From NCBI GenBank assembly GCA_963169175.1, contig CAUJFK010000193.1, positions 1-27,758 of the forward strand: a stretch of DNA of 27,758 nt. The letters run 5' to 3'. The notes beneath the pieces are model-generated. The model was not told where the DNA came from. It saw only the letters and a program-made list of their open reading frames with translations, and made no database searches. Below, one piece after another: positions 6,711 to 14,021 of this stretch; position 1 is the stretch's first letter; each line of letters begins with the position of its first letter. The stretch is from Acidobacteriota bacterium. GTDB lineage: Bacteria; Acidobacteriota; Blastocatellia; Pyrinomonadales; Pyrinomonadaceae. The translations under genes were made by a program, and so were the position numbers.

Positions 6711-7059
6711 ACCGGCCGCATCACAGATCATCAATGCCTGTGCCGCTGCTGCCGAAGAACTGATCGCCGCCCGCCGCCTGGCCGCGGCCCTCGAACGCGA
6801 GAACCTTGCGCTGCGTGACCGTCTGCGGACAGCGGCACAAGTAGAAATGCTGCTCCAGGAATTAGCTGAGACGCGGCGCAGTGAAGCTCAAGCACTCCGC
6901 GCCGCCATCACAGCAAAGGACGAAACTATCGCCGCAAAAGAATCGGTAGTTACAAAACAGGATGAGGTGATCGCGGCATTGAAGAAACGAAAAAGCTCAC
7001 CATGGAAACGCGTCGGTGACATCCTGATCAGTGTCGCGATCTCAGCGGTACTGAAGTGA
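6571..7059 (+). CDS. Overlapping coiled-coil exported protein, spanin-partner candidate
   Basis: A 162-residue frame overlapping the previous gene by 140 bases in a different frame. From the internal ATG pair at 6604 it begins MMLGAMLIVLVLSAGSKAQ, a good signal peptide with a possible cut after AxA-like SKAQ. The upstream ATG at 6571 would add 11 polar residues, so 6604 may be the real start. The mature part is an Ala/Glu/Arg-rich coiled coil (about residues 50-140), ending in a short hydrophobic helix (VGDILISVAISAVLK). There is no lipobox Cys, so it is not a classical Rz1 lipoprotein. Its nested position after a holin and Rz-like gene suggests a spanin partner, possibly a divergent two-anchor form. 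The exact role is uncertain. Confidence 0.5.
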   Translation: MNRSNYLNPRPMMLGAMLIVLVLSAGSKAQPPNSAESSPTSATRANEPAASQIINACAAAAEELIAARRLAAALERENLALRDRLRTAAQVEMLLQELAETRRSEAQALRAAITAKDETIAAKESVVTKQDEVIAALKKRKSSPWKRVGDILISVAISAVLK

Positions 7060-7066
7060 ATATCGA

Positions 7067-8425
7067 ATGGATGAAGCAATCCGAAACATAACTATGAACA
7101 CCAAAATCGAAAAAGCCATACAAGACCTGCGGTTGAACAACAGCCGCTACGCCAAATTTGAACGATACTACGCCGGCGTTCACGAACTAAGTTTTGCGAC
7201 CGAAAAGTTCGTCAATGCATTTGGGTCGCAGTTTCGCGAATTTGCAATGAACCTGTGCCCCGCCGTGTGTGACGCGGTGAAAGATAAATTAAAGATCACA
7301 GGATTTACGGCCGAAACCGGCCCCGCTGCCACCGGCATCCAAACTGAGCGCGTCTGGAACGCAAATGGTATGGCCCTACGTTCCGGCGAAACTCACAAGG
7401 AAGCTCTGAAAAACGGCGATGCCTATGTGTTCGTCTGGCCGGATGAAAACGGATCGGCCCGCATCTTTCCGAACAAGGCGGCGAATATCGCCGTGACGTA
7501 CGACGACGAGAACAGCGGCCAAATAATAAACGCCGCAAAATTCTGGCGAACCGCCGATAAGCACACGCGTCTCAATCTTTACTTCCCCGACCGGATCGAA
7601 CGATACATCACCGCAAAGCCGTCCGAAAGCTATTTGCCAGAGGCGTCCGAATTCATCCCGTATCGGCCGCTCACAAGTTCGCCGCAGCAACCGTCGTTTG
7701 ACGATGCCAGGCTCACGACTGAAAGCGAGTCGATCATTTCAAACCCGTTCGGCCGCGTCCCAATTTTTCATTTTGCGAACAACGCCGATATGGGAATGCT
7801 TGGCCGATCGGAGTTTGAAACTGCCATCCCGATCCAGGACGGCCTGAACAAATCGCTGCTGGATATGCTGGTGGCAATGGAATTCTCCGCCTTTCGGCAG
7901 CGATGGGTCGCGGGCATAGAGGTGGACTATGACGCGGAAGGAAAAGCCATGGAGCCGTTCAAGTCCGGCCCCGACCGGCTGTGGATCGCCAAGGACGCAA
8001 ATTCGAAGTTCGGTGATTTTGAATCCGCTCCGCTGGACCAGTTTCTCATGGTAAAGGACAGTTTTCGCATCGACATCGCCAGCGTCACCGGTACTCCGCT
8101 GCATTACCTGATGCCGCATATGCGCGGCCAGCCAAGCGGTGAGACCATGAGAAGATCTGAGACGCGTTTTATTGCCAAGGTCCGCGATCGGCAGGCCGCG
8201 TTCGGCCAGGTCTGGGCCGACCTGATGGAGTTCGCTCTTGTGATCGAGGAAAGCGGTTCGGGCGTCCGTCTAAGAACGAATTGGGAGGACCCATCGCCGA
8301 CGTCGGAACGCGAGAGGCTCGAAAATATCCTGCTCAAAAAAGATCTCGGCCTCTCGTCCGAACGTGCCCTGATCGAGGCCGGATATGGCAGAACGAATCC
8401 CGCCGATGCGGCTTCCCACAAGTAG
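7067..8425 (+). CDS. Phage portal protein (SPP1 gp6-like family)
   Basis: A 452-residue protein with the features of SPP1 gp6-like portals. It has an N-terminal RYAKFERYYAGVHEL segment, then NLCPAVCDAVKDKLKITGF (the start of the wing region), and GDAYVFVWPDENGSARIFP. PFGRVPIFHFANN precedes the stem helices, and late on come SVTGTPLHYLMPHM and SGETMRRSETRFIAKVRDRQ. Portals form the dodecameric ring at one capsid vertex through which DNA is packaged and ejected. Length is normal for the family and no break is seen. The start may be ATG 7067 or the ATG at 7094. It lies 7 bases after the spanin-like gene and is transcribed away from the capsid gene, which is unusual. No terminase gene is near. 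Confidence 0.88.
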   Translation: MDEAIRNITMNTKIEKAIQDLRLNNSRYAKFERYYAGVHELSFATEKFVNAFGSQFREFAMNLCPAVCDAVKDKLKITGFTAETGPAATGIQTERVWNANGMALRSGETHKEALKNGDAYVFVWPDENGSARIFPNKAANIAVTYDDENSGQIINAAKFWRTADKHTRLNLYFPDRIERYITAKPSESYLPEASEFIPYRPLTSSPQQPSFDDARLTTESESIISNPFGRVPIFHFANNADMGMLGRSEFETAIPIQDGLNKSLLDMLVAMEFSAFRQRWVAGIEVDYDAEGKAMEPFKSGPDRLWIAKDANSKFGDFESAPLDQFLMVKDSFRIDIASVTGTPLHYLMPHMRGQPSGETMRRSETRFIAKVRDRQAAFGQVWADLMEFALVIEESGSGVRLRTNWEDPSPTSERERLENILLKKDLGLSSERALIEAGYGRTNPADAASHK

Positions 8426-8498
8426 CTTTAGCGGACGCAGATCGATCGGATTCACCAGTCAGCGGAGGACCTTTCCATTCTTCTTCCTTTCTCATATT

Positions 8499-8539
8499 CC
8501 TCTTCTTCTGTGGTTCCACAAGGTTCACAGAAGAAGAGG
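8499..8539. repeat. Perfect 14-bp inverted repeat after the portal gene
   Basis: CCTCTTCTTCTGTG (8499-8512) and CACAGAAGAAGAGG (8526-8539) are exact inverted repeats with a 13-base loop. The site lies between the convergent portal (+) and membrane protein (-) genes, where a bidirectional transcription stop would be expected. There is no T-run on either side, so it is not a canonical intrinsic terminator. It also marks the right edge of the phage island. Confidence 0.65.
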
Positions 8540-8599
8540 ACTAAGATAAGTAAAGCATTCCGCGGCGTGCCGTCCGCGACAGTTTGATTTGACCGAACT

Positions 8600-9322
8600 C
8601 TACGGAGCAAGCCAGCCGACGAAAGTGAGCCACGAGTTTGAACCCATCACGACAAACCGCATCGGGATAGCGGCGAATACCAGTGCAACCCCTCCGGCAA
8701 ACACTCGGTTCAGCTTGCCGTGTTTCCATGTATGCCAGCCGAGCGTTGCCGCGGCGAGCATGGCCGGCGTGCCGAATGCCCAGAGCATTGCGTATTCAGG
8801 CGCGACGACCGGCAGCCGAAACAGCGCCGCAGGGAGAAAAGCGATGGCGGTGAGCAGCATAAGGCTTTTGTGCTCGATCTTACGTTTACGATAGTAGATC
8901 GCCCCAGCGAAAAATGTCACAAAAAGCAGCATGTCCGACACCGGAAGAATAAAAAATGCATGCGGGTTTACTCCCGGCGGAGCGGCTCCGCGGACAAGCT
9001 GGGCATCATACGCCGTAGCCATCCCGACCACAACAACCGTTGCCGCAAGCCCGATACCAGCCATTCCCAACGTCATGTGCAGCTTAACTTTCTTCGTCCT
9101 GATCAGCAGTGCTTGTGCGGTGAAATAAAGCACCCAAACAGACATCACCAAGCCATGCGCGTGCACCAGCGAATTGGCGACCGACGGGACATCAAAAAGA
9201 AAACTGCCGTAGTATGATCTGAAATAACCAATAAGTACGATAAGCGGAAATGCGACCGCGGCAATAAGAAACAGCTTGCGATCCGCGAGCCTTGGGCCCA
9301 GTGTTTGTACATTCACGGCCAT
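8600..9322 (-). CDS. Seven-helix membrane protein of unknown function
   Basis: A 240-residue protein (start ATG 9322) with about seven membrane helices. The start is chosen because GGAGGG sits 7 bases upstream; a longer frame to 9466 would only translate repeat DNA. Conserved-looking features are VHAHGLVMSVWVLYFTAQALL, then a short basic loop and LHMTLGMAGIGLAA, and later EHKSLMLLTAIAFLPAALFR. His residues at helix ends (HAHG, LH, EHKSLM) recall small heme- or metal-related membrane families such as DUF2306/DUF420, but I cannot assign one with confidence. It is transcribed in the same direction as the ankyrin gene upstream and is separated from it by a degenerate repeat. Confidence 0.6.
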   Translation of the reverse strand: MAVNVQTLGPRLADRKLFLIAAVAFPLIVLIGYFRSYYGSFLFDVPSVANSLVHAHGLVMSVWVLYFTAQALLIRTKKVKLHMTLGMAGIGLAATVVVVGMATAYDAQLVRGAAPPGVNPHAFFILPVSDMLLFVTFFAGAIYYRKRKIEHKSLMLLTAIAFLPAALFRLPVVAPEYAMLWAFGTPAMLAAATLGWHTWKHGKLNRVFAGGVALVFAAIPMRFVVMGSNSWLTFVGWLAP

Positions 9323-9388
9323 AAAAATACCCTCCATCACAAAACGCGTGAGTTGGAAGGATTTTGTATCGGTGAAATCAGATTTGTT

Positions 9389-9465
9389 TGCAGAGGCCCG
9401 CGCGTCATCAAGAGCATAACATTCAACTTGAGCATCACGCCCTTGCCTACTCACGGACTTCTGCA
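9389..9465. repeat. Degenerate copy of the GCAGAAGCCCGCG-type inverted repeat
   Basis: TGCAGAGGCCCGCG (9389-9402) and CACGGACTTCTGCA (9452-9465) pair at 11 of 14 positions and match the ends of the element at 2192-2329. It lies between the ankyrin gene and the membrane protein gene, so the 5' extension of the latter's frame is repeat DNA and not protein. Confidence 0.5.
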
Positions 9466-9469
9466 TTCA

Positions 9470-10915
9470 TTATTGAACCGATCGCGCATTGTTCGACTCG
9501 GCCTCACCGGCAGGGACGTCTTCGTCGTTCGCGGTCGCGGGCACTATCACCTCGACAGTTCCATGATCCGCAACTGCTCCGTGCATCTCAAGAAATTTTT
9601 CTATCTCGGTATTTGATGATTTGTCCCAGGCAGATTCACCGCTCTTGTCCTTTTCGTTTACCTTGGCACCGGCCTCGACCAGTATTTTGACAAGTTCGAG
9701 GTCGTTCGCATCAACGGCCTTCATTAGCGGTGTCTCACCTTCCTCGTCGGCGTCGTTGATGTCAGCACCGGCTTTGATCAAGGCATTGAGAACGTCGGCG
9801 TCTATGTTGCCTATAGTCTGCATTAGGACCGAGCTTCCATCCTCGTCCCGTGCGGCAGCCCGGGCACCAGCCCTTATGAGCCGATCGACAAGTGCGGAAG
9901 TGGCATCGCTATCAAGCGACATCAGCGGCGTGCGTTTTGTATTGTCGGCCGCATTGGCATCGGCACCGTGGTCGAGCAGAAGCTTTACTATCTCAAGATC
10001 GCCGTTCTCGACGGCCACAAAGAGCGGTGTTATGCCATCGTAATTCTCGTCCTGGGCGTTCACATTCTCGCCGGCGGCCAAAAGCCGTCGAACTTCTTCA
10101 ACCTCATTGGCGGCTATGGCCCTATTCAACGGCCAAGCGTATTCAACTAACGCTATCGCGCCGCCAATGCCCCAACCGGTTTCTGAACCGACGCCTGTCC
10201 CGGCCTCTGCGGGTTCACTCTTCGCCACTTTGACATAGATGTTCTGAAACAGGCTCTGCCCTGCGGCCAGGTCTATTCCCCGCGTTGCCTTCTTCATCGA
10301 TCCGCTCGATGAAGCGATGCGAATGACATAAGTTCCGGCCTCCAACTCCTCGTACCTGTACTCGCCTTTTTTGTCGGTCCTTGCATAATCAGCATCGCCA
10401 TCCGCGCCGACTATCATCAGCGTTACACCGGGAACGGGCTTGCCCGCCTGATCAAGGATGATCCCTTCGATGGAGCCGGATGTCGGGTCAACATTCAATT
10501 CGGGATCGGCCGCCTCCGGTTCCATATACTCGCGTTCGCCCTGCGTGACAGTGATGACAGGTATCTTCGGATCACGGGTGGGCGGTTCGGACTGTGCATA
10601 AGCAATTGTCGAAAGCGCCAGCGATGCCGAAACGATCCCCGCAGCGAAGGCTGGCGAGCGACGCGTGATCTGATGAAGCTGGCCTGCAAAGATCGGCCTT
10701 TCGGTCAATGGATCTTTGACATACCGGATACAGATGTTCCCGTCAGAAGCAAGCACCATCCGCGCCGCCCCTTTCCGGGTCAGCGCCGAGAGATTTTTTA
10801 CATTCTTTGCACAGTGGCTGCAGAAACGCATGCGGTCGTTCCCATTCATTTTTTCCCACTCTTCCGGGCACGGTTTGCCTACTTTGACAGAATCGATAAA
10901 GCTTTTTTTGGACAT
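9470..10915 (-). CDS. Membrane protein with Cys-rich N-domain, CarboxypepD_reg-like fold and ankyrin repeats
   Basis: A 481-residue protein. Residues 1-70 form a small cytoplasmic domain with CPEEW (Cys16), FCSHC (Cys32, Cys35), a conserved-looking VKNLS and Cys62; four cysteines suggest metal binding. One membrane helix follows at about 89-107. Residues about 147-205 read as a carboxypeptidase-regulatory-like beta sandwich (GSIEGIILDQAGKPVPGVTL then DKKGEYRYEELEAGTYVIRI). From about 260 to 440 there are four to five ankyrin repeats (for example TPLFVAVENGDLEIVKLLLD and TPLMKAVDANDLELVKILVE), placed outside the cytoplasmic membrane if the N-terminus is inside. The tail is acidic. It is probably a protein-interaction scaffold; its partners are unknown. 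The start is near an AT-rich box, with no clear ribosome binding site. Confidence 0.75.
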   Translation of the reverse strand: MSKKSFIDSVKVGKPCPEEWEKMNGNDRMRFCSHCAKNVKNLSALTRKGAARMVLASDGNICIRYVKDPLTERPIFAGQLHQITRRSPAFAAGIVSASLALSTIAYAQSEPPTRDPKIPVITVTQGEREYMEPEAADPELNVDPTSGSIEGIILDQAGKPVPGVTLMIVGADGDADYARTDKKGEYRYEELEAGTYVIRIASSSGSMKKATRGIDLAAGQSLFQNIYVKVAKSEPAEAGTGVGSETGWGIGGAIALVEYAWPLNRAIAANEVEEVRRLLAAGENVNAQDENYDGITPLFVAVENGDLEIVKLLLDHGADANAADNTKRTPLMSLDSDATSALVDRLIRAGARAAARDEDGSSVLMQTIGNIDADVLNALIKAGADINDADEEGETPLMKAVDANDLELVKILVEAGAKVNEKDKSGESAWDKSSNTEIEKFLEMHGAVADHGTVEVIVPATANDEDVPAGEAESNNARSVQ

Positions 10916-11163
10916 AGATATAACTCAGCTAAACACCTTACTATCAAGTGTTTGCGCATTCTGATTAGACACTTTTCAGGGAATATTGTTCCTGAATCGT
11001 TCAGATTACCTGCGGTTCTTTCCCGTAGATGCCGCGTCATTTTTGATTGGTTGCTTTGCGGTCAAAAAAAGAACGTCGCTGCCGCCGCTAGAAGGTCGTC
11101 GAACAGGTCCGGCCGCACAGGTCGATTTATAGATTTGCGGCCGATGATTGTATCCTTATCGCT
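10916..11163. promoter_or_regulatory. Divergent intergenic region (ankyrin gene / aguB)
   Basis: A 248-base gap between divergently transcribed genes must hold both promoters. On the minus strand TTGATA is followed 18 bases later by TTATAT just before the ankyrin start, so that message would be leaderless if the box is real. No clear operator, riboswitch or gene was seen. Confidence 0.3.
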
Positions 11164-12054
11164 ATGCGAGAACGCGAAAAATATAAGGTCGGTTTGGTGC
11201 AGATGTCGATGGGTACCAATGTCGACGAGAATCTGCAAAAGGCTGTCGAGTTTACGGAGGAGGCCGCCGGCAAAGGAGCCAAGGTCATCTGCTTGCCGGA
11301 GATGTTCCGGTCGCAGTATTTTTGTCAGAAAGAGGACGCTGACCTGTTCGATCTGGCCGAGCCGCTCAACGGGCCGTCGTCACAGGCACTTTCAAAAGTT
11401 GCCGACATGACTGACACTACCATCATCGCACCGATCTTTGAGCAGCGTGCACTTGGCCTTTATCACAACAGCTTGATCCTGATAAAACCGGGCGAGCCGG
11501 TCGCTGGTGTTTATCGCAAGATGCACATTCCAGACGATCCGGCGTATTACGAAAAATTTTATTTCACGCCGGGCGACATAGGATTTAAGGCGTTCGACAC
11601 AGAATACGGAAAGATCGGCACGCTGATCTGTTGGGACCAGTGGTATCCGGAAGGTGCGCGGCTAACAGCACTCCGGGGGGCCGAAATTCTTTTCTACCCG
11701 ACCGCGATTGGCTGGCATCCATACGAAAAAGAGACCTACGGCGAGCAGCAGCTTGACGGCTGGCGAACGATCCAGCGTTCACACGCAATTGCCAATGGCG
11801 TGTTTGTCGCCGCCGTCAACCGCTGCGGCCACGAAGTGTTTGTTGAAGGCACACCCGGCATCGAATTCTGGGGCCACACATTTCTTGCTGACCCGTTTGG
11901 CGTTATCATCGCCGAAGCCGAGGGGCAAACGGAACAGATCGTCATTGGCGAAGTTGATCCAGCCCGGATCGAAGAGGTCCGCCGCGGTTGGCCATTCCTG
12001 CGCGACCGGCGCATCGATGCCTACGGTCAGATCACTCAAAGATTTATTGACTAA
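11164..12054 (+). CDS. aguB: N-carbamoylputrescine amidase
   Basis: A 296-residue nitrilase-superfamily enzyme that hydrolyses N-carbamoylputrescine to putrescine, CO2 and ammonia, the last step of the agmatine deiminase route. The catalytic triad is visible: Glu46 in CLPEMF, Lys119 in YRKMHIPDDP and Cys156 in LICWDQWYPEGAR. The family-specific stretch FYPTAIGWHPYEKETYGE and the RTIQRSHAIANGVFVAAVNR segment fit AguB rather than other nitrilases. Length is normal. It shares the strand with agmatine deiminase 0.5 kb downstream; the two are separated by a small DUF4160/DUF2442 gene pair, so a common transcript is likely. No strong ribosome binding site is seen before ATG 11164. Confidence 0.92.
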   Translation: MREREKYKVGLVQMSMGTNVDENLQKAVEFTEEAAGKGAKVICLPEMFRSQYFCQKEDADLFDLAEPLNGPSSQALSKVADMTDTTIIAPIFEQRALGLYHNSLILIKPGEPVAGVYRKMHIPDDPAYYEKFYFTPGDIGFKAFDTEYGKIGTLICWDQWYPEGARLTALRGAEILFYPTAIGWHPYEKETYGEQQLDGWRTIQRSHAIANGVFVAAVNRCGHEVFVEGTPGIEFWGHTFLADPFGVIIAEAEGQTEQIVIGEVDPARIEEVRRGWPFLRDRRIDAYGQITQRFID

Positions 12055-12066
12055 ACGGATAGAACT

Positions 12067-12273
12067 ATGCCCACGCCGCACATTCACGCCGTGTATAATG
12101 AGTGGGAAGCGGTTCTTAGAATTTCAGACGGAGCGGTGACAACCGGCGAAATCCCAGCAAGACAAGTACGTCTGGTTCAGGCTTGGGTGGAAATTCACCG
12201 CGAAGAACTCCTTGCAAACTGGGAACTATGTCAGAACGGTGAGATTCCATTTAAGATCGAACCGCTGAGGTGA
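12067..12273 (+). CDS. DUF4160 domain protein
   Basis: A 68-residue protein starting MPTPHIHAVYNEWEAVLRIS and continuing with RQVRLVQAWVEIHREELLANWEL. This matches the small DUF4160 family (usually an H-x-H or H-x-Y near the N-terminus, then the W-x-x-x-H-R-x-E-L-x-x-x-W helix). DUF4160 genes are often found next to DUF2442 genes, and such pairs have been considered toxin-antitoxin-like, though the activity is not well established. Here the DUF2442 partner follows 5 bases downstream but is frameshifted. The pair interrupts the aguB-aguA gene order, which suggests insertion into an existing operon. Confidence 0.75.
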   Translation: MPTPHIHAVYNEWEAVLRISDGAVTTGEIPARQVRLVQAWVEIHREELLANWELCQNGEIPFKIEPLR

Positions 12274-12278
12274 GCCTT

Positions 12279-12520
12279 ATGTACTTTTCAGTTAAGAAAG
12301 TTGAGCCCCAAACAGATTATAGTTTGATCCTCACGTTCGAGAACGGTGAAAGAAATAGGTTCGATATGAACCCTATCTGGATAAAGGGGTCTTTCGAAAG
12401 CTACGTGACGCGGAACTATTTCGCTCCGTCCGTATCAGCTTTAACACCGTAGCGTGGGACAACGATATTGATTTCGACCCAAAAGCTCTGTACGAGGGCG
12501 GGGCTCCGCTCGCTGACTAA
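12279..12520 (+). pseudogene. Frameshifted DUF2442 protein
   Basis: From ATG 12279 (ribosome binding site GAGGTGAG just upstream, overlapping the DUF4160 stop) the frame reads VKKVEPQTDYSLILTFENGE and then RNRFDMNPIWIKGSF, the standard DUF2442 start. It then runs out of family sequence and stops at 12450-12452. Moving one frame at about 12400-12404 continues perfectly as LRDAELFRSVRISFNTVAWD and NDIDFDPKALYEGG, the expected DUF2442 C-terminal half, to TAA 12518-12520. A single missing base in the GAAAGCTA stretch explains this. Either the gene is a fresh pseudogene or the base is a sequencing/assembly error. It is the natural partner of the DUF4160 gene. Confidence 0.8.
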
Positions 12521-12521
12521 C

Positions 12522-13613
12522 GTGAAAGACACGCAAACCGCTACTAAGTTTCTGGGCCGCCTAATGCCCGCCGAATGGGAGCCTCATGAGGCGACTTGGC
12601 TCGGGTGGCCGCATAATGCTCAGGATTGGCCCGGCAAGATCACGGCGATACATTTCGTGTACGGCGAGATAGTGCGCAAGATAACGCTTGGTGAAAAAGC
12701 ACGCATCATCGTTAACGATGAACGGCACGAGATAAAGGCGCGACGAGTCTTGGCGGATGTCGGCGTCGATCTGAACTTGGTCGAGTTCTTTCGTATTCCG
12801 ACCGATCGCGGATGGACGCGCGATTTTGGGCCGATCTTTGTCAGGGCCGCCGGCGTTCGCGAGCGGCCGGAATCTCAAAATGAGACGGCCATTGCCGGAT
12901 TTCGATTCAACGCCTGGGCGAAGTATTCCGACTACAAAAAGGACCAAAAGGTAGCCGAAAAACTGTCGAAGAAATTGAAGAGGGATTATCTCCCTGTCCG
13001 CCACAACGGAAAGCCCTTTGTGCTGGAAGGCGGTGCGATAGACGTGAATGGCCGCGGCACTTTGCTGACAACGGAAGAGTGTCTGCTTGATCAAAACGTG
13101 CAGGTCCGAAATCCCGGTGTTTCGCGTCAAGAATATGAAAAGGTGCTGGCGGAAGGTCTCGGAGCAACGAATGTGATCTGGCTGAACAAGGGCATCGCGG
13201 GCGATGACACCCATGGTCATGTTGACGACCTCTGCCGGTTCGTTAATGAAACCACGATCGTCCTCTGCCGCGAGTCAGACCGGACTGATGCAAACTATCA
13301 GCTGCTGGAAGAAAATCGAGAAATATTGGAAGCCTCTCGGCTTGAAAACGGATCGAAACCACAGGTCGAATTTCTACCAATGCCTGCTCCGCTCTATTAT
13401 CGCCGACGACGGCTGCCGGCGAGTTACGCTAATTTTCTGATCACCAACGCAGCAGTGCTCGTGCCGACATTTAATGACGTGAACGATCGAAAAGCTCTCG
13501 GCATCCTCACGGAATTTTTCCCCGGCCGCGAGGTCGTCGGCATTCACGCCGTCGATCTGGTTTGGGGCCTCGGAACGCTGCACTGCCTCTCGCAGCAGCA
13601 GCCGGCAGAATGA
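12522..13613 (+). CDS. aguA: Agmatine deiminase
   Basis: Converts agmatine to N-carbamoylputrescine and ammonia, the substrate of the AguB enzyme encoded just upstream. Family features are clear: MPAEWEPHEATWLGWPHN, the substrate loop GWTRDFGPIFV, VLEGGAIDVNGRGTLLTTEE, GDDTHGHVDDLCRFV, and the catalytic Cys in GLGTLHCLSQQQPA near the C-terminus. The start is uncertain. GTG at 12522, directly after the DUF2442 stop, gives a normal short leader before MPAEW; ATG at 12564 is the MPAEW methionine itself. The frame is open upstream to 12468, but that part overlaps the DUF2442 coding region and is unlikely to be used. Length is normal and all key motifs are intact. Confidence 0.92.
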   Translation: MKDTQTATKFLGRLMPAEWEPHEATWLGWPHNAQDWPGKITAIHFVYGEIVRKITLGEKARIIVNDERHEIKARRVLADVGVDLNLVEFFRIPTDRGWTRDFGPIFVRAAGVRERPESQNETAIAGFRFNAWAKYSDYKKDQKVAEKLSKKLKRDYLPVRHNGKPFVLEGGAIDVNGRGTLLTTEECLLDQNVQVRNPGVSRQEYEKVLAEGLGATNVIWLNKGIAGDDTHGHVDDLCRFVNETTIVLCRESDRTDANYQLLEENREILEASRLENGSKPQVEFLPMPAPLYYRRRRLPASYANFLITNAAVLVPTFNDVNDRKALGILTEFFPGREVVGIHAVDLVWGLGTLHCLSQQQPAE

Positions 13614-13633
13614 TCCGAGACGGAAACTACCGA

Positions 13634-13996
13634 TGCGGAAGCCCGCTCATGAGAGGCTGTGTCAAAACCTAAAAAAAGCCGCGGAGCAGCAACAAATTTG
13701 TAGCCCCACGTGAAGGGAAGCGAAACGTGAGGTTAGTCGAGCCTATCGCTCAAAGCCCGCGTAGCGGGCGGCATACTTTCGCTAAATTATTAAGAACAAG
13801 ATGTTATACACTCTCTGTCGCCCACTACGCGGACTTAGAGTCTCGTTTTCATCCTGACCACGGGTTCCGCTTTGCTCCACCCGTGGCTACTTTCTGTCAC
13901 TGCTCCGCAGTTTAAGACAGTTTTGACACGGCCTCTATCGTGCGGGCTTCTGCAAAGACGTGCGCATTTTGCCCTTACTTCGTGCGGGCTTCGGCA
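13634..13996. repeat. Composite inverted-repeat region with GCGGGCTTCTGC half-sites
   Basis: A left half-site TGCGGAAGCCCGC (13634-13646) faces two right half-sites, GCGGGCTTCTGCA (13942-13954) and GCGGGCTTCGGCA (13984-13996). The motif is the same as at the ends of the element at 2192-2329. The 408-base gap between aguA and the helicase gene contains no convincing gene and is filled by this structure and the inner element at 13653-13935. Confidence 0.65.
13653..13935. mobile_element. 283-bp MITE-like element with 16-bp terminal inverted repeats
   Basis: The ends GAGGCTGTGTCAAAAC (13653-13668) and GTTTTGACACGGCCTC (13920-13935) are inverted repeats with one mismatch. Ends of the GGCTGTGTCAAAA type are common among insertion sequences, so this is probably a non-autonomous derivative with no transposase. 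The interior is full of hairpins: GCCCGC/GCGGGC with loop GTA, CCACGGG/CCCGTGG, and CGGAGCAG with CTGCTCCG close to the two ends. It appears to have inserted between half-sites of the GCGGGCTTCTGC repeat. No clear target-site duplication was seen. Confidence 0.6.
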
Positions 13997-14021
13997 ATAG
14001 CCCCTAATCTACATCACACGC

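Noticed and set aside
2163..8600. attL/attR direct repeats flanking the phage island
   Set aside because: I looked at both edges by eye and found no convincing direct repeat or split tRNA gene; a proper computation could still find one.
9323..9466. Long N-terminus for the seven-helix membrane protein
   Set aside because: It consists of degenerate inverted-repeat DNA; GGAGGG before ATG 9322 marks the real start.
12468..12521. Upstream start for agmatine deiminase
   Set aside because: That stretch is the C-terminal coding part of the frameshifted DUF2442 gene and has no family sequence for AguA.
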